The position numbers and the translations under genes are program-made. A stretch of DNA of 64,000 bases from Arthrobacter sp. CDRTa11. Lineage in GTDB: Bacteria > Actinomycetota > Actinomycetes > Actinomycetales > Micrococcaceae. Positions 1 to 7,383 of the stretch are shown here, one piece after another. Within the stretch, counting starts at the first letter, position 1. Each line of letters opens with the position of its first letter. The DNA is taken from positions 992,001 to 1,056,000 of the forward strand of contig NZ_CP044532.1 of assembly GCF_026427775.1 (NCBI RefSeq), in the 5' to 3' direction. Below the pieces are notes generated by a model. That model saw nothing but the letters and a program-made list of their open reading frames with translations, searched no databases and had not been told where the DNA came from.

Positions 1-990
1 GCTCAGCAGCAAAGCCTTCAGCTGGGTGTACTGCACGCTGTTCATCCAAGCCTTTGCCGTCTCGGGGCTGGCGAAGATCGGCTGCTTTTCAAAGTCGAAC
101 AGCACGCGGGCGGACATGGCACCATTGGGCATCATGATCTGATTGGTCCCCGAGCTCCTCTCCCCGGCCTCGAATTCCGAAGAAAGACGCACGTCCATGA
201 AGTAGGACGGACGACTGTCCGCCGGTTGGGCGGGTGTGGCCATCCCCTCAGCGGGATCAGCCAAACCTTGATCCGACGCGAAGCCGAACTTCAGAGGATT
301 ACCCGACTTGTCCGTGATCCCGGGGACCGCCGCACTGTCCAGTACCGTCCGCTTCACCCAGCCACCAGTGCCATCACCGTAGAACCCGCTGAACACGTGG
401 GCTACTTCTCCGCCAGCAGCATCCGAGACGATAGCGCCCATGGAACTGGCCTTCGTCTCCTCCGAAAGATAGGGCCCTTGCTCCGTTCTGACACTCCAGC
501 CAGCGGGGTACTGGAAGGAGACATGGCCGTCCGGGAACGTGAACGTCTGCAGCGCGACGGCTTGCGCGGCCGGTTGCGACGGAGCAGTTGTTGGTGCCGC
601 GGCGGGGGCAGTTTGTGCCGGAGCGGGGTTCGCAGCCGGCACGGATGCTGACACTGATGGGGTGGCCGACGGAGTCGCGGAGGCTGTGGGCGTTGCCTGG
701 GCGGAGGTAACAGTGGCTGCCGGCGCAGGCTTGGAACTCACCGAACCGAAGTTGGCGCCAACGAGGACCGCTGCCGTCACAGCAGCAGCGGCGAGCAAGA
801 ACCCACCTGCGATCTGCGCCTTGCGATGCCTGTGGTTGTCCAGGGAGGTCACACCCGCGCCCGGCGGGCTGTGGCGGAAGACTGTGGTCCCTGACAGGAT
901 CTTATGCAGGGCATCTTCCCCATTCGGCTCCGCCTCTGGATCGATAGCCAGTGGGTCAACCGCTGATATCTGGTTCTTGACCGGATCCAT
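1..990 (-). CDS. Membrane-anchored extracytoplasmic protein downstream of ECF sigma factor (partial)
   Basis: The start codon is ATG at 990, and the gene runs off the left edge after about 330 codons. Residues 1-58 form a charged N-terminal tail, residues about 60-82 are one hydrophobic membrane segment (AGGFLLAAAAVTAAVLVGAN), and a long Ala/Pro/Thr/Ser linker follows. The globular domain after it contains FPDGHVSFQYPAGWSV, which looks like the beta-rich region of secreted lipoprotein-type domains. It begins 5 bases after the sigma factor stop, so the two are almost certainly co-transcribed. By position it could be an anti-sigma factor or the output of the regulon, but the N-terminal tail lacks an obvious HxxxCxxC zinc anti-sigma motif. 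The topology is well supported; the function is not known. Confidence 0.75.
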   Translation of the reverse strand, partial: MDPVKNQISAVDPLAIDPEAEPNGEDALHKILSGTTVFRHSPPGAGVTSLDNHRHRKAQIAGGFLLAAAAVTAAVLVGANFGSVSSKPAPAATVTSAQATPTASATPSATPSVSASVPAANPAPAQTAPAAAPTTAPSQPAAQAVALQTFTFPDGHVSFQYPAGWSVRTEQGPYLSEETKASSMGAIVSDAAGGEVAHVFSGFYGDGTGGWVKRTVLDSAAVPGITDKSGNPLKFGFASDQGLADPAEGMATPAQPADSRPSYFMDVRLSSEFEAGERSSGTNQIMMPNGAMSARVLFDFEKQPIFASPETAKAWMNSVQYTQLKALLLS

Positions 991-995
991 GTTCT

Positions 996-1505
996 TCAGA
1001 CCCCCATCTTGTGTGTAGTGGCTTCGGCCCCTGCAGGCACCTGTTTCCGGAAGGCTGCGCGGGCCCGGTGCAGACGGACCCTGGCCGCCGATTCGCTGCA
1101 TTGCAGCACCCTCGCAATGTCTGCAGTGCCCAAGCCGTCCCAGTAGGCCAGCTGCAAAACGTCGCGGTCCTGTTCGCGCAACCGCATCATGGCATCCTGT
1201 ACCGCGACGTTTTCGGACGCGTCCCCGAACCGTTGGACCACCGCCGTCCGCAGTTTGTCGAGCAGCGCCTGCCGTCTGTCGCGGCTGCGGTAAGCGTTTC
1301 CCACCAAGTTCCGCGCAACCGTCAACAGGTAGGGGAGGTCCTTATGTGAGCTGTCGGCCCATTTCTGCCACACCACGCGGAAGACGTCAGCTGCGATCTC
1401 CTCCGCCAGGTCCGCCGATTCCACGCGTCGGCGCACGAACTTGTAGACGGATGGATAGTTGTCTTTATGAATGGCGATAAACGCCAATTCGCGCTCTGAA
1501 AGCAC
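996..1505 (-). CDS. ECF-type RNA polymerase sigma factor
   Basis: This is a 169-residue sigma-70 family protein. Region 2 lies at about residues 10-75 (core-binding and -10 recognition, around EEIAADVFRVVWQKW). Region 4 lies at about 105-160, with a helix-turn-helix GTADIARVLQCSESAARVRLHRARAAF (broken by no gap). I chose GTG at 1505 because a GGGGGG stretch lies about 6 bases upstream and the family normally begins a few residues before region 2; longer forms add no recognisable sequence. The next gene starts 5 bases after its stop and encodes a membrane protein, the usual arrangement of an ECF factor with its partner. Upstream, a GGAAAC at 1554-1559 on the minus strand could be an ECF-style -35 for autoregulation. 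Confidence 0.9.
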   Translation of the reverse strand: MLSERELAFIAIHKDNYPSVYKFVRRRVESADLAEEIAADVFRVVWQKWADSSHKDLPYLLTVARNLVGNAYRSRDRRQALLDKLRTAVVQRFGDASENVAVQDAMMRLREQDRDVLQLAYWDGLGTADIARVLQCSESAARVRLHRARAAFRKQVPAGAEATTHKMGV

Positions 1506-1716
1506 GATTGTCCCCCCAATAAATAGAACCCGGAACTGCAGGATATCTGTATAGTTTCCGGCCGGGCCCCTACTGTTACACGTGGTGCCAATCTTTTGTT
1601 GACGCCCGCGAGGTTTACGAAGTTCCGGATGCATTTGATCCCCTTCGTGGTGTCGATGGCTGGCTCACAGTCGCCGGCGCGAACGCATTGTCCGGGTGGT
1701 CTGGCAGGATGGAGCC

Positions 1717-2829
1717 GTGACAATTACTGCAGCAGCCGACGGTTCGGCTTTAGGAAATCCCGGCCCTGCCGGGTGGGCCTGGTATGTGAACGACGATTGC
1801 TGGCGTGCAGGGGGATGGCCGCACGGGACCAACAACCAGGGTGAGCTGATGGCCGTCCTGGACCTTTTCCGGGCCACGGCGCACGTCCCCGCGGAAGACC
1901 TTCGAATCCTGTGTGACAGCCAGTACGTCATCAACTCCATCACCAAATGGATGCCCGGCTGGAAGCGGAAGGGGTGGCGGAAGGCCGACGGCAAACCGGT
2001 CCTGAACGTGGAACTGCTCAAAGAACTTGACCGCGAACTCACGGGCCGCAAGTACACCTTTGAGTGGGTCAAAGGCCACGCAGGCCACCCTCTTAATGAG
2101 GCAGCAGACGAACGGGCCAGGGCCGCCGCCACTGCCTACCAGCAGGGAGTAGCTGCCCGCTCGGGTCCGGGCTTTCCCGGTGCCCACGTTCCTGGCGCCG
2201 CCACGACAGCTCCTGCCGCCGCGAACGCTGTAGCTCCGGCCATCGCGAACGGCATAGCTCGGGTGAACGTGAACGGCACAGTTCCCGCCAGCGCGAACGG
2301 CACAGCGGCCCACGGCCGAACGGGAGCCGCTGCCGCTTCCGCAGCCCCCGCCGCTGCTCTCGGTCCCAGGGGTTCCCAGGCCACGTCCGGTCCCGCCACG
2401 CTGGGCCTGCCGGCCTACGACGAGCCCGACCTCTTCAGTGAGCTGGAGAGTGAGTCCTTCCCCGCACCAGAGGCCGCAGGTGCCGAACGTGCGCCGGAAG
2501 CGATCGTCGAGGCCCTCGAGCGCGAGCTCTTGGGTCCGGACGTCCGCGGCGACATCGGCCGGACCGGGGTCCTCCTGCACGCGGACTTTATGGAGATCGG
2601 AAGTTCGGGGCGGGTCTGGACCCGTGACGCCATGATGATGGCCCTGGAAGAGGACCCGGGGGAGCGGACGGAACTTGAGGTGCTGGGGGCGGACCGCATC
2701 GGAACCGATTCAGTGCTCCTGACATATCGAAGCTACTCGCGTTCAGGTACCACCCTCCGAAGCTCGCTGTGGGTCCTTGATGGCGGCCGCTGGAGGCTCC
2801 GGTTCCATCAGGGCACTCCGGAAGCCTGA
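1717..2829 (+). CDS. rnhA: RNase HI fused to a DUF4440/SnoaL-like C-terminal domain
   Basis: The N-terminal 145 residues are an RNase HI that cleaves RNA in RNA-DNA hybrids. All four acidic catalytic positions are visible: Asp in ADGSALGNPGPAG, Glu in NNQGELMAVL, Asp in CDSQYVINS and Asp in NEAADERA. The basic loop WMPGWKRKGWRK is also present. A linker of about 95 residues rich in Ala, Asn and Gly follows, with the repeated theme AxANG. Residues about 265-370 match the DUF4440/NTF2-like fold (EALERELL...ADFMEIGSSGRVWTRDAM...TYRSYSRSG...SSLWVLDGGRWRLRFHQGTP). The start is GTG at 1717, with AGGATGGAG just upstream; the ATG 21 bases earlier has no such site. The gene is single and convergent with the WXG100 gene. 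The role of the C-terminal domain is unknown. Confidence 0.88.
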   Translation: MTITAAADGSALGNPGPAGWAWYVNDDCWRAGGWPHGTNNQGELMAVLDLFRATAHVPAEDLRILCDSQYVINSITKWMPGWKRKGWRKADGKPVLNVELLKELDRELTGRKYTFEWVKGHAGHPLNEAADERARAAATAYQQGVAARSGPGFPGAHVPGAATTAPAAANAVAPAIANGIARVNVNGTVPASANGTAAHGRTGAAAASAAPAAALGPRGSQATSGPATLGLPAYDEPDLFSELESESFPAPEAAGAERAPEAIVEALERELLGPDVRGDIGRTGVLLHADFMEIGSSGRVWTRDAMMMALEEDPGERTELEVLGADRIGTDSVLLTYRSYSRSGTTLRSSLWVLDGGRWRLRFHQGTPEA

Positions 2830-2904
2830 GGAAACTTCGGCTGGCCACCCGTCAGCAGACCAAGGGGCAACCCTAGTCCTCCCGGCAGCCCAAGGGGGCA
2901 GCCC

Positions 2905-3192
2905 TTAGCTGAACCGCTGGGTGTTGCCCTGCTCGGTCTGGGCGTAGCTGGACGCCGCAGAAGCCAGCGCCAGGTTGATGGATGCCAGCGACGCCTCCAC
3001 CTTGCCCTGGGTGATGGTCCACTCGGTGACCAGCGCTTGGAAGTTGGTGGCCGCTGAACCACGCCAAGTGGCCTGGAGTTCGTCCAGCCCCCGCTTCATG
3101 GTCTGAACGTCCGCGCCGATCCGGTCTACGGTTGCTTTCACATTGGCTGATTTGAGGTGGAGCTGTTCGGTATCGACGGAAATGATGCTCAT
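2905..3192 (-). CDS. WXG100 family (EsxA/EsxB-like) small protein
   Basis: This 95-residue helical protein carries the central Trp-x-Gly hairpin turn (ATWRGSAATNF) between two predicted helices, the defining layout of WXG100 proteins. Those are typically exported by type VII (ESX) systems as helical-hairpin dimers. The length fits the usual 95-100 residues. There is no partner WXG100 gene, no EccC ATPase and no other ESX component nearby, so any secretion machinery must be elsewhere. A clear C-terminal YxxxD/E export motif is not obvious; the end reads SSYAQTEQGN. It lies downstream of the two-component system on the same strand, separated by a hairpin at 3232-3250. Confidence 0.85.
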   Translation of the reverse strand: MSIISVDTEQLHLKSANVKATVDRIGADVQTMKRGLDELQATWRGSAATNFQALVTEWTITQGKVEASLASINLALASAASSYAQTEQGNTQRFS

Positions 3193-3231
3193 GGCTGCTG
3201 CCTTTCGATGTGGTGGACAGCCTCCGCTGCC

Positions 3232-3250
3232 CGGTCCGGCTTCCGGACCG
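3232..3250 (-). terminator. Hairpin between histidine kinase gene and WXG100 gene
   Basis: CGGTCCGG and CCGGACCG form a perfect 8-bp stem with a 3-base loop. There is no clear U-tract on the minus strand, so it is a weak intrinsic terminator candidate for the two-component operon. Confidence 0.4.
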
Positions 3251-3348
3251 CTGCATCGAGCCTACGAACGGCACCTACGCCAGTGCCACAGTCTTGCGGC
3301 TTTATGTGGAAAACCCGGCCGTCGCTTTGGCTGCCGCGCTCTCCCCGG

Positions 3349-4899
3349 TCAGGGCCTCCGCAGTGGAGCGTCTTGCCCCTCAGCGACTGATCCCTGAGCG
3401 TCTACTCCCTGGGCATCTGGTCCGTCAGCATCAGCCGCCTCAGCATCAGATCCGTCAGCATCCAGCCCGTCGGCGTCCTGCCGCATAGGCAGGCTAACCA
3501 CCAAGGTGGCCCCGCCGCCGTCGGTGGCTTCCACCCTGACCGATCCACCGTGCGACCCGACGATAGCCGCCACAATGGCAAGCCCCAGGCCGCTGCCGCC
3601 CGTTTCACGGGTCCGGGAGGTGTCTGCGCGGTAAAAGCGCTCAAAGACCTTGGAAGCATCCTCCTCGGAGATGCCCGGTCCATGGTCGCGCACCTCGATC
3701 ACGGAAAACTGCTGTCCGCCCTCGGCGGTGCGGACTCCGACGCCAAGTTCGATGGGGCTTCCTTCAGGGGTGTAGCGCAGCGCATTGCCCACCAGGTTGC
3801 CCACCACCTGCCGCAGTTTCGCTTCGTCCCCCAGGACAGGCGCCGGTGCCGCAGCGCCGCCGTCGATCCCGGTCAGGGTGATGGCGCGGGTGCGGTCGCT
3901 GGCCTGTGTGTCCACCACGGCGTCATGGGCGATCAGATGGAGGTCTACGGGTCTCTGCTGCAGCGGGCGCTGTTCATCCAGGCGGGCCAGCAACAGGAGG
4001 TCCTCCACCATGGATCCCATCCGTTTGGCTTCGCTTTCGATCCTGCCCATGGCGGTGGCCACGTCCTCCTCAGTGGCAAGCGCGCCGTGGCGGTAGAGCT
4101 CAGAGAATCCCCTGATGGTTACCAGCGGGGTGCGCAGCTCGTGCGATGCATCCGCGGCGAACCGGCGCATCCTGCCTTCAGAGGCTGTGCGGGCGGAAAA
4201 GGCTGTTTCGATATGCGCGAGCATGGCATTAAGCGAGCTGCCAAGGCGCCCCAGTTCGGTGCCGGGGTTGTCCACCTCCACCCGCCGGGAGAGGTCGCCG
4301 GCAGCAATCGCGGCAGCTGTTTTTTCAACCCTGGCAAGCGGCCGGAAGGACCGGGAAACCGTCCAGCTGGCAATCAGGGAGGCCAGCAGAAGAGTCAGCA
4401 GCCCCACGCCGCACACCACCAGGATGGCGTGCTCCAGGACGTCGTCCACGCTGGTCAGCGGCAGCCCGATGACAACCACCGCGCTGGTGCCGTTGTTCAG
4501 GACGGTAACCGCCACCACGCGCCAGTTTTCACCGTCGGTGCCCCGAACCTGATAGGGGCGGCCGCCCTGGTCACGTGCGTCCTGGACAGAGATTGACTTG
4601 ATGTCCGGCCGGTTGTCCGGATCACCGCCGAAGGGAATGGGATCCTGGCCCGGAGTAAACAGCGTCAGGGAATAATCGGTGAGGACCATCGGGTTGGGTG
4701 TCTGCAGTTGGGTGAATGAGCGCTGCTGGCTGGCGAGGTTAACGGCGGCGTTGAGTTTGTCGTCAACCTGGCCCTGCAGATAACTGTGCAGCAGGGTCAG
4801 CGTGCCGGCACCGGTCACCGTCAGGGCAACAATCAGCAGCGCCATGATCATGGCCACAAGCTGTGACCTCAGCGAGGCCGACTTCCACCGGTGCAACAA
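3349..4899 (-). CDS. Sensor histidine kinase (OmpR-system partner)
   Basis: A 516-residue membrane sensor kinase. Membrane segment 1 is at about residues 14-36, an extracytoplasmic sensing loop spans 37-155, and segment 2 is at about 157-180. A HAMP linker follows, then HisKA with the phospho-accepting His at about 253 (FAADASHELRTPL). The ATPase domain has an N box (GNLVGNALRYTPEG), DHGPGISEEDASKVFERFYR and a G box (GGSGLGLAIV). The start is taken as TTG at 4899, three bases after the regulator stop, with AGAGAAG ahead; a longer reading would overlap the regulator. The last about 45 residues are a low-complexity Asp/Ala/Gly tail (DADG and DAQG units) not typical of the family. It should phosphorylate the adjacent regulator; the signal is unknown. 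Confidence 0.92.
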   Translation of the reverse strand: MLHRWKSASLRSQLVAMIMALLIVALTVTGAGTLTLLHSYLQGQVDDKLNAAVNLASQQRSFTQLQTPNPMVLTDYSLTLFTPGQDPIPFGGDPDNRPDIKSISVQDARDQGGRPYQVRGTDGENWRVVAVTVLNNGTSAVVVIGLPLTSVDDVLEHAILVVCGVGLLTLLLASLIASWTVSRSFRPLARVEKTAAAIAAGDLSRRVEVDNPGTELGRLGSSLNAMLAHIETAFSARTASEGRMRRFAADASHELRTPLVTIRGFSELYRHGALATEEDVATAMGRIESEAKRMGSMVEDLLLLARLDEQRPLQQRPVDLHLIAHDAVVDTQASDRTRAITLTGIDGGAAAPAPVLGDEAKLRQVVGNLVGNALRYTPEGSPIELGVGVRTAEGGQQFSVIEVRDHGPGISEEDASKVFERFYRADTSRTRETGGSGLGLAIVAAIVGSHGGSVRVEATDGGGATLVVSLPMRQDADGLDADGSDAEAADADGPDAQGVDAQGSVAEGQDAPLRRP

Positions 4900-4901
4900 T
4901 G

Positions 4902-5612
4902 TCAGCGCTTCTCTGCCGTTCGGAGAACATAGCCCACGCCGCGTTTGGTCTGGATCAGGGCGGGTGCGTCCGGATCCAGGTCCACCTTGCGCCGCAGGTA
5001 GGAGATGTAGGACTCCACGATCGAGGCGTCCCCGTTGAAGTTGTACTCCCACACGTGGTCCAGGATCTGTGATTTGGACAGCACCCGGTTCGGGTTCAGC
5101 ATGAGGTACCGGAGCAGCTTGAACTCGGTGGGGGACAGCTCAATAACGGTCCCGCCACGGCGCACCTCGTGCGCATCGTCGTCGAGCTCCAGGTCGTCCA
5201 CCCGGATCACGGCATCATCATCGAGCATGGGCTGGGTGCGGCGGAGGACGGCGCGGATCCGGGCCACCACTTCGTCCAGGCTGAAGGGTTTGGTGACGTA
5301 GTCGTCGCCGCCGACGGTGAGGCCCGTGACCTTGTCCTCGGTGTCGTCTTTAGCGGTGAGGAAGAGAACGGGGAAGTGCTTGCCGGAAGCCCGGAGCTTG
5401 CGGGTCACGGTAAAACCGTCCATGTCCGGGAGCATCACGTCCAGTACCGCCAGGTCCGGGGTGTGGAGCTCAGCCGCTGCCAGGGCGTCCCTGCCGTTCG
5501 CGGCGGAGACTACCTCGAACCCGGCAAAGCGCAGGGAGGTGGACAGCAGCTCGCGGATGTTGGGTTCATCATCGACAACGAGGAGCTTGGCTTCGGGCCC
5601 GTTCTTATTCAT
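4902..5612 (-). CDS. OmpR/PhoB-family response regulator
   Basis: A 236-residue transcription factor. The receiver domain (residues 8-120) has the acidic pair in LLVVDDEPN, the phospho-accepting Asp58 in LAVLDVMLPDMDG and the conserved Lys in LFLTAKDD. The C-terminal winged helix (about 135-233) has ELSPTEFKLLRYLMLNPNRVLSKSQILDHVW and SYISYLRRKVD, typical of OmpR/PhoB. ATG at 5612 is preferred over upstream codons because the receiver domain begins directly after it and GGGAGA lies immediately before. It is the first gene of the pair and its stop is followed at once by the kinase start, so translation is probably coupled. Confidence 0.93.
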   Translation of the reverse strand: MNKNGPEAKLLVVDDEPNIRELLSTSLRFAGFEVVSAANGRDALAAAELHTPDLAVLDVMLPDMDGFTVTRKLRASGKHFPVLFLTAKDDTEDKVTGLTVGGDDYVTKPFSLDEVVARIRAVLRRTQPMLDDDAVIRVDDLELDDDAHEVRRGGTVIELSPTEFKLLRYLMLNPNRVLSKSQILDHVWEYNFNGDASIVESYISYLRRKVDLDPDAPALIQTKRGVGYVLRTAEKR

Positions 5613-5723
5613 TCTCCCATCATGCTCCCAGAGTCTGTGAGTTTTCTGGGTGGACGTTGTGCGTTTCATGAAGGCGCCGGGCCAGCGTACGTTCCCGGAC
5701 AAGCCAGTTGCTGCAGAGTCGCT

Positions 5724-7370
5724 TTACCCGGGCAGGCCGACGTCTTTCGCGTCCATGATCCGGTAGGCGTACCCCTGTTCGGCCAGGAACCGCTGGCGCT
5801 TTGCGGCGAAGTCCTGGTCCAGGGTGTCCCTCGCTACCAGGGAATAGAAGCGGGCGGCCCGGCCATCCTTCTTCGGCCTGAGCAGCCTGCCCAGCCGCTG
5901 CGCCTCCTCTTGCCGTGACCCGAAAGACCCGGAGACCTGGATGGCTACGGACGCTTCAGGCAGGTCGATGGAAAAGTTGGCCACTTTGGAGACCACCAGG
6001 GTTTGCACGTCACCGGCGCGGAAGGCATCGAACAGCTTTTGGCGTTCCTTGACCGAGGTATCACCCTTGATGACCGGGGCCTGGAGCCGCTCCCCGATCT
6101 CGTCCAGCTGGTCGATGTACTGACCGATCACCAGGAGCTGCTCGCCCTGGTGCCGGGCCACGAGCTGCTCCACAATCAGGGTCTTGGACTCCGACGTGGA
6201 GCACAGCCGGTACTTGTCCGCGTCCTCGGCCATGGCGTATGCCACCCGTTCATCCCGCGGCAGGTCAATCCTGACTTCAACGCAATCGGCCGGTGCGATG
6301 TAGCCCTGCGACTCGATGTCCTTCCACGGGGCGTCATACCTCTTGGGCCCGATGAGGCTGAACACCTCGCCTTCGCGGCCGTCCTCGCGGACCAGGGTGG
6401 CGGTGAGGCCCAGGCGGCGCCGGGCCTGGAGGTCGGCAGTCATGCGGAAGATCGGGGCAGGCAGGAGGTGCACTTCGTCGTAGATGATCAGGCCCCAGTC
6501 GTGGCCATCCACCAGCTCCAGGTGCGGGTAGAGGCCGCCCCGTTTGGTGGTCAGCACCTGGTAGGTGGCGATGGTCACCGGGCGCACTTCCTTGACAGCC
6601 CCGGAATACTCGCCGATTTCGTCCTCTGTCAGGGAGGTCCGTTTAAGCAGCTCGTCCTTCCACTGCCGGGCAGCCACGGTATTGGTTACCAGGATGAGCG
6701 TGGTGGTTGAGCTGGTGGCCATGGCGGCGGCACCCACAAGCGTCTTGCCCGCTCCGCAGGGCAGGACCACCACACCGCTTCCGCCGGCCCAGAAGTTCTC
6801 GGTGGCGAGCCGCTGGTAGGGCCGCAGTTTCCAGCCGTCCTCGTTCAGGGCGATCAGGTGCGGAGTGCCGTCAACGTAGCCGGCGAGGTCCTCGGCGGGC
6901 CAGCCGATCTTCAGCAGCAACTGTTTGAGCTGGCCCCGCTGAGAGGAATGGACCACGATGGTTTCGCCGTTGATCCGCGGGCCCAGCAGTGGCTGGATTT
7001 TCTTGGACCGGATAACTTCCTCAAGCACCGGGTAGTCGTCGGTGCGCATCACCAGGCCATGCTGCGGGTCCTTCTCCAGCCGCAGCCTCCCGTACCGGGA
7101 CATGGTTTCCTCGACGTCGATCAGGAGTGAGTGCGGAACGGGGAACCGGGAGTACTTGAGGAGCGTGTCCAGGACCTTCTCCGCGTCCAGCCCGGCGGCG
7201 CGGGCATTCCACAGTCCAAGGGGAGTGAGCCGGTAGCTGTGCATGTGCTCCGGTGCGCGTTCCAGCTCGGCAAATGGTGCGATGGCATGGCGGGCTTCGG
7301 TGGCCAGTTCGTGGTCCACTTCGAGCAGGATTGTTTTATCGCTCTGGACAATCAGCGGGCCGTCGTTCAC
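5724..7370 (-). CDS. XPB/Rad25-like superfamily 2 DNA helicase
   Basis: A 548-residue superfamily 2 DNA helicase related to eukaryotic/archaeal XPB, a form common in actinobacteria. Residues 1-170 are the N-terminal damage-recognition-like region. Walker A is LPCGAGKT (203-210), the DEVH box is IIYDEVHLLPAP (about 295-306), and motif III is GLTATLVREDGRE. The second RecA domain carries SGSFGSRQEEAQRLGRLLRPK (motif VI). It probably unwinds DNA during repair or transcription-coupled processes. It is followed on the minus strand, and preceded at 7384, by a large helicase-associated protein with a 13-base gap, which suggests an operon. ATG 7370 opens directly on family sequence. Confidence 0.93.
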   Translation of the reverse strand: MNDGPLIVQSDKTILLEVDHELATEARHAIAPFAELERAPEHMHSYRLTPLGLWNARAAGLDAEKVLDTLLKYSRFPVPHSLLIDVEETMSRYGRLRLEKDPQHGLVMRTDDYPVLEEVIRSKKIQPLLGPRINGETIVVHSSQRGQLKQLLLKIGWPAEDLAGYVDGTPHLIALNEDGWKLRPYQRLATENFWAGGSGVVVLPCGAGKTLVGAAAMATSSTTTLILVTNTVAARQWKDELLKRTSLTEDEIGEYSGAVKEVRPVTIATYQVLTTKRGGLYPHLELVDGHDWGLIIYDEVHLLPAPIFRMTADLQARRRLGLTATLVREDGREGEVFSLIGPKRYDAPWKDIESQGYIAPADCVEVRIDLPRDERVAYAMAEDADKYRLCSTSESKTLIVEQLVARHQGEQLLVIGQYIDQLDEIGERLQAPVIKGDTSVKERQKLFDAFRAGDVQTLVVSKVANFSIDLPEASVAIQVSGSFGSRQEEAQRLGRLLRPKKDGRAARFYSLVARDTLDQDFAAKRQRFLAEQGYAYRIMDAKDVGLPG

Positions 7371-7383
7371 GCGGGGGAGTCCT

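Noticed and set aside
3550..4596. 348-codon plus-strand frame opposite the histidine kinase
   Set aside because: It overlaps all conserved kinase motifs on the other strand and shows no recognisable domain.
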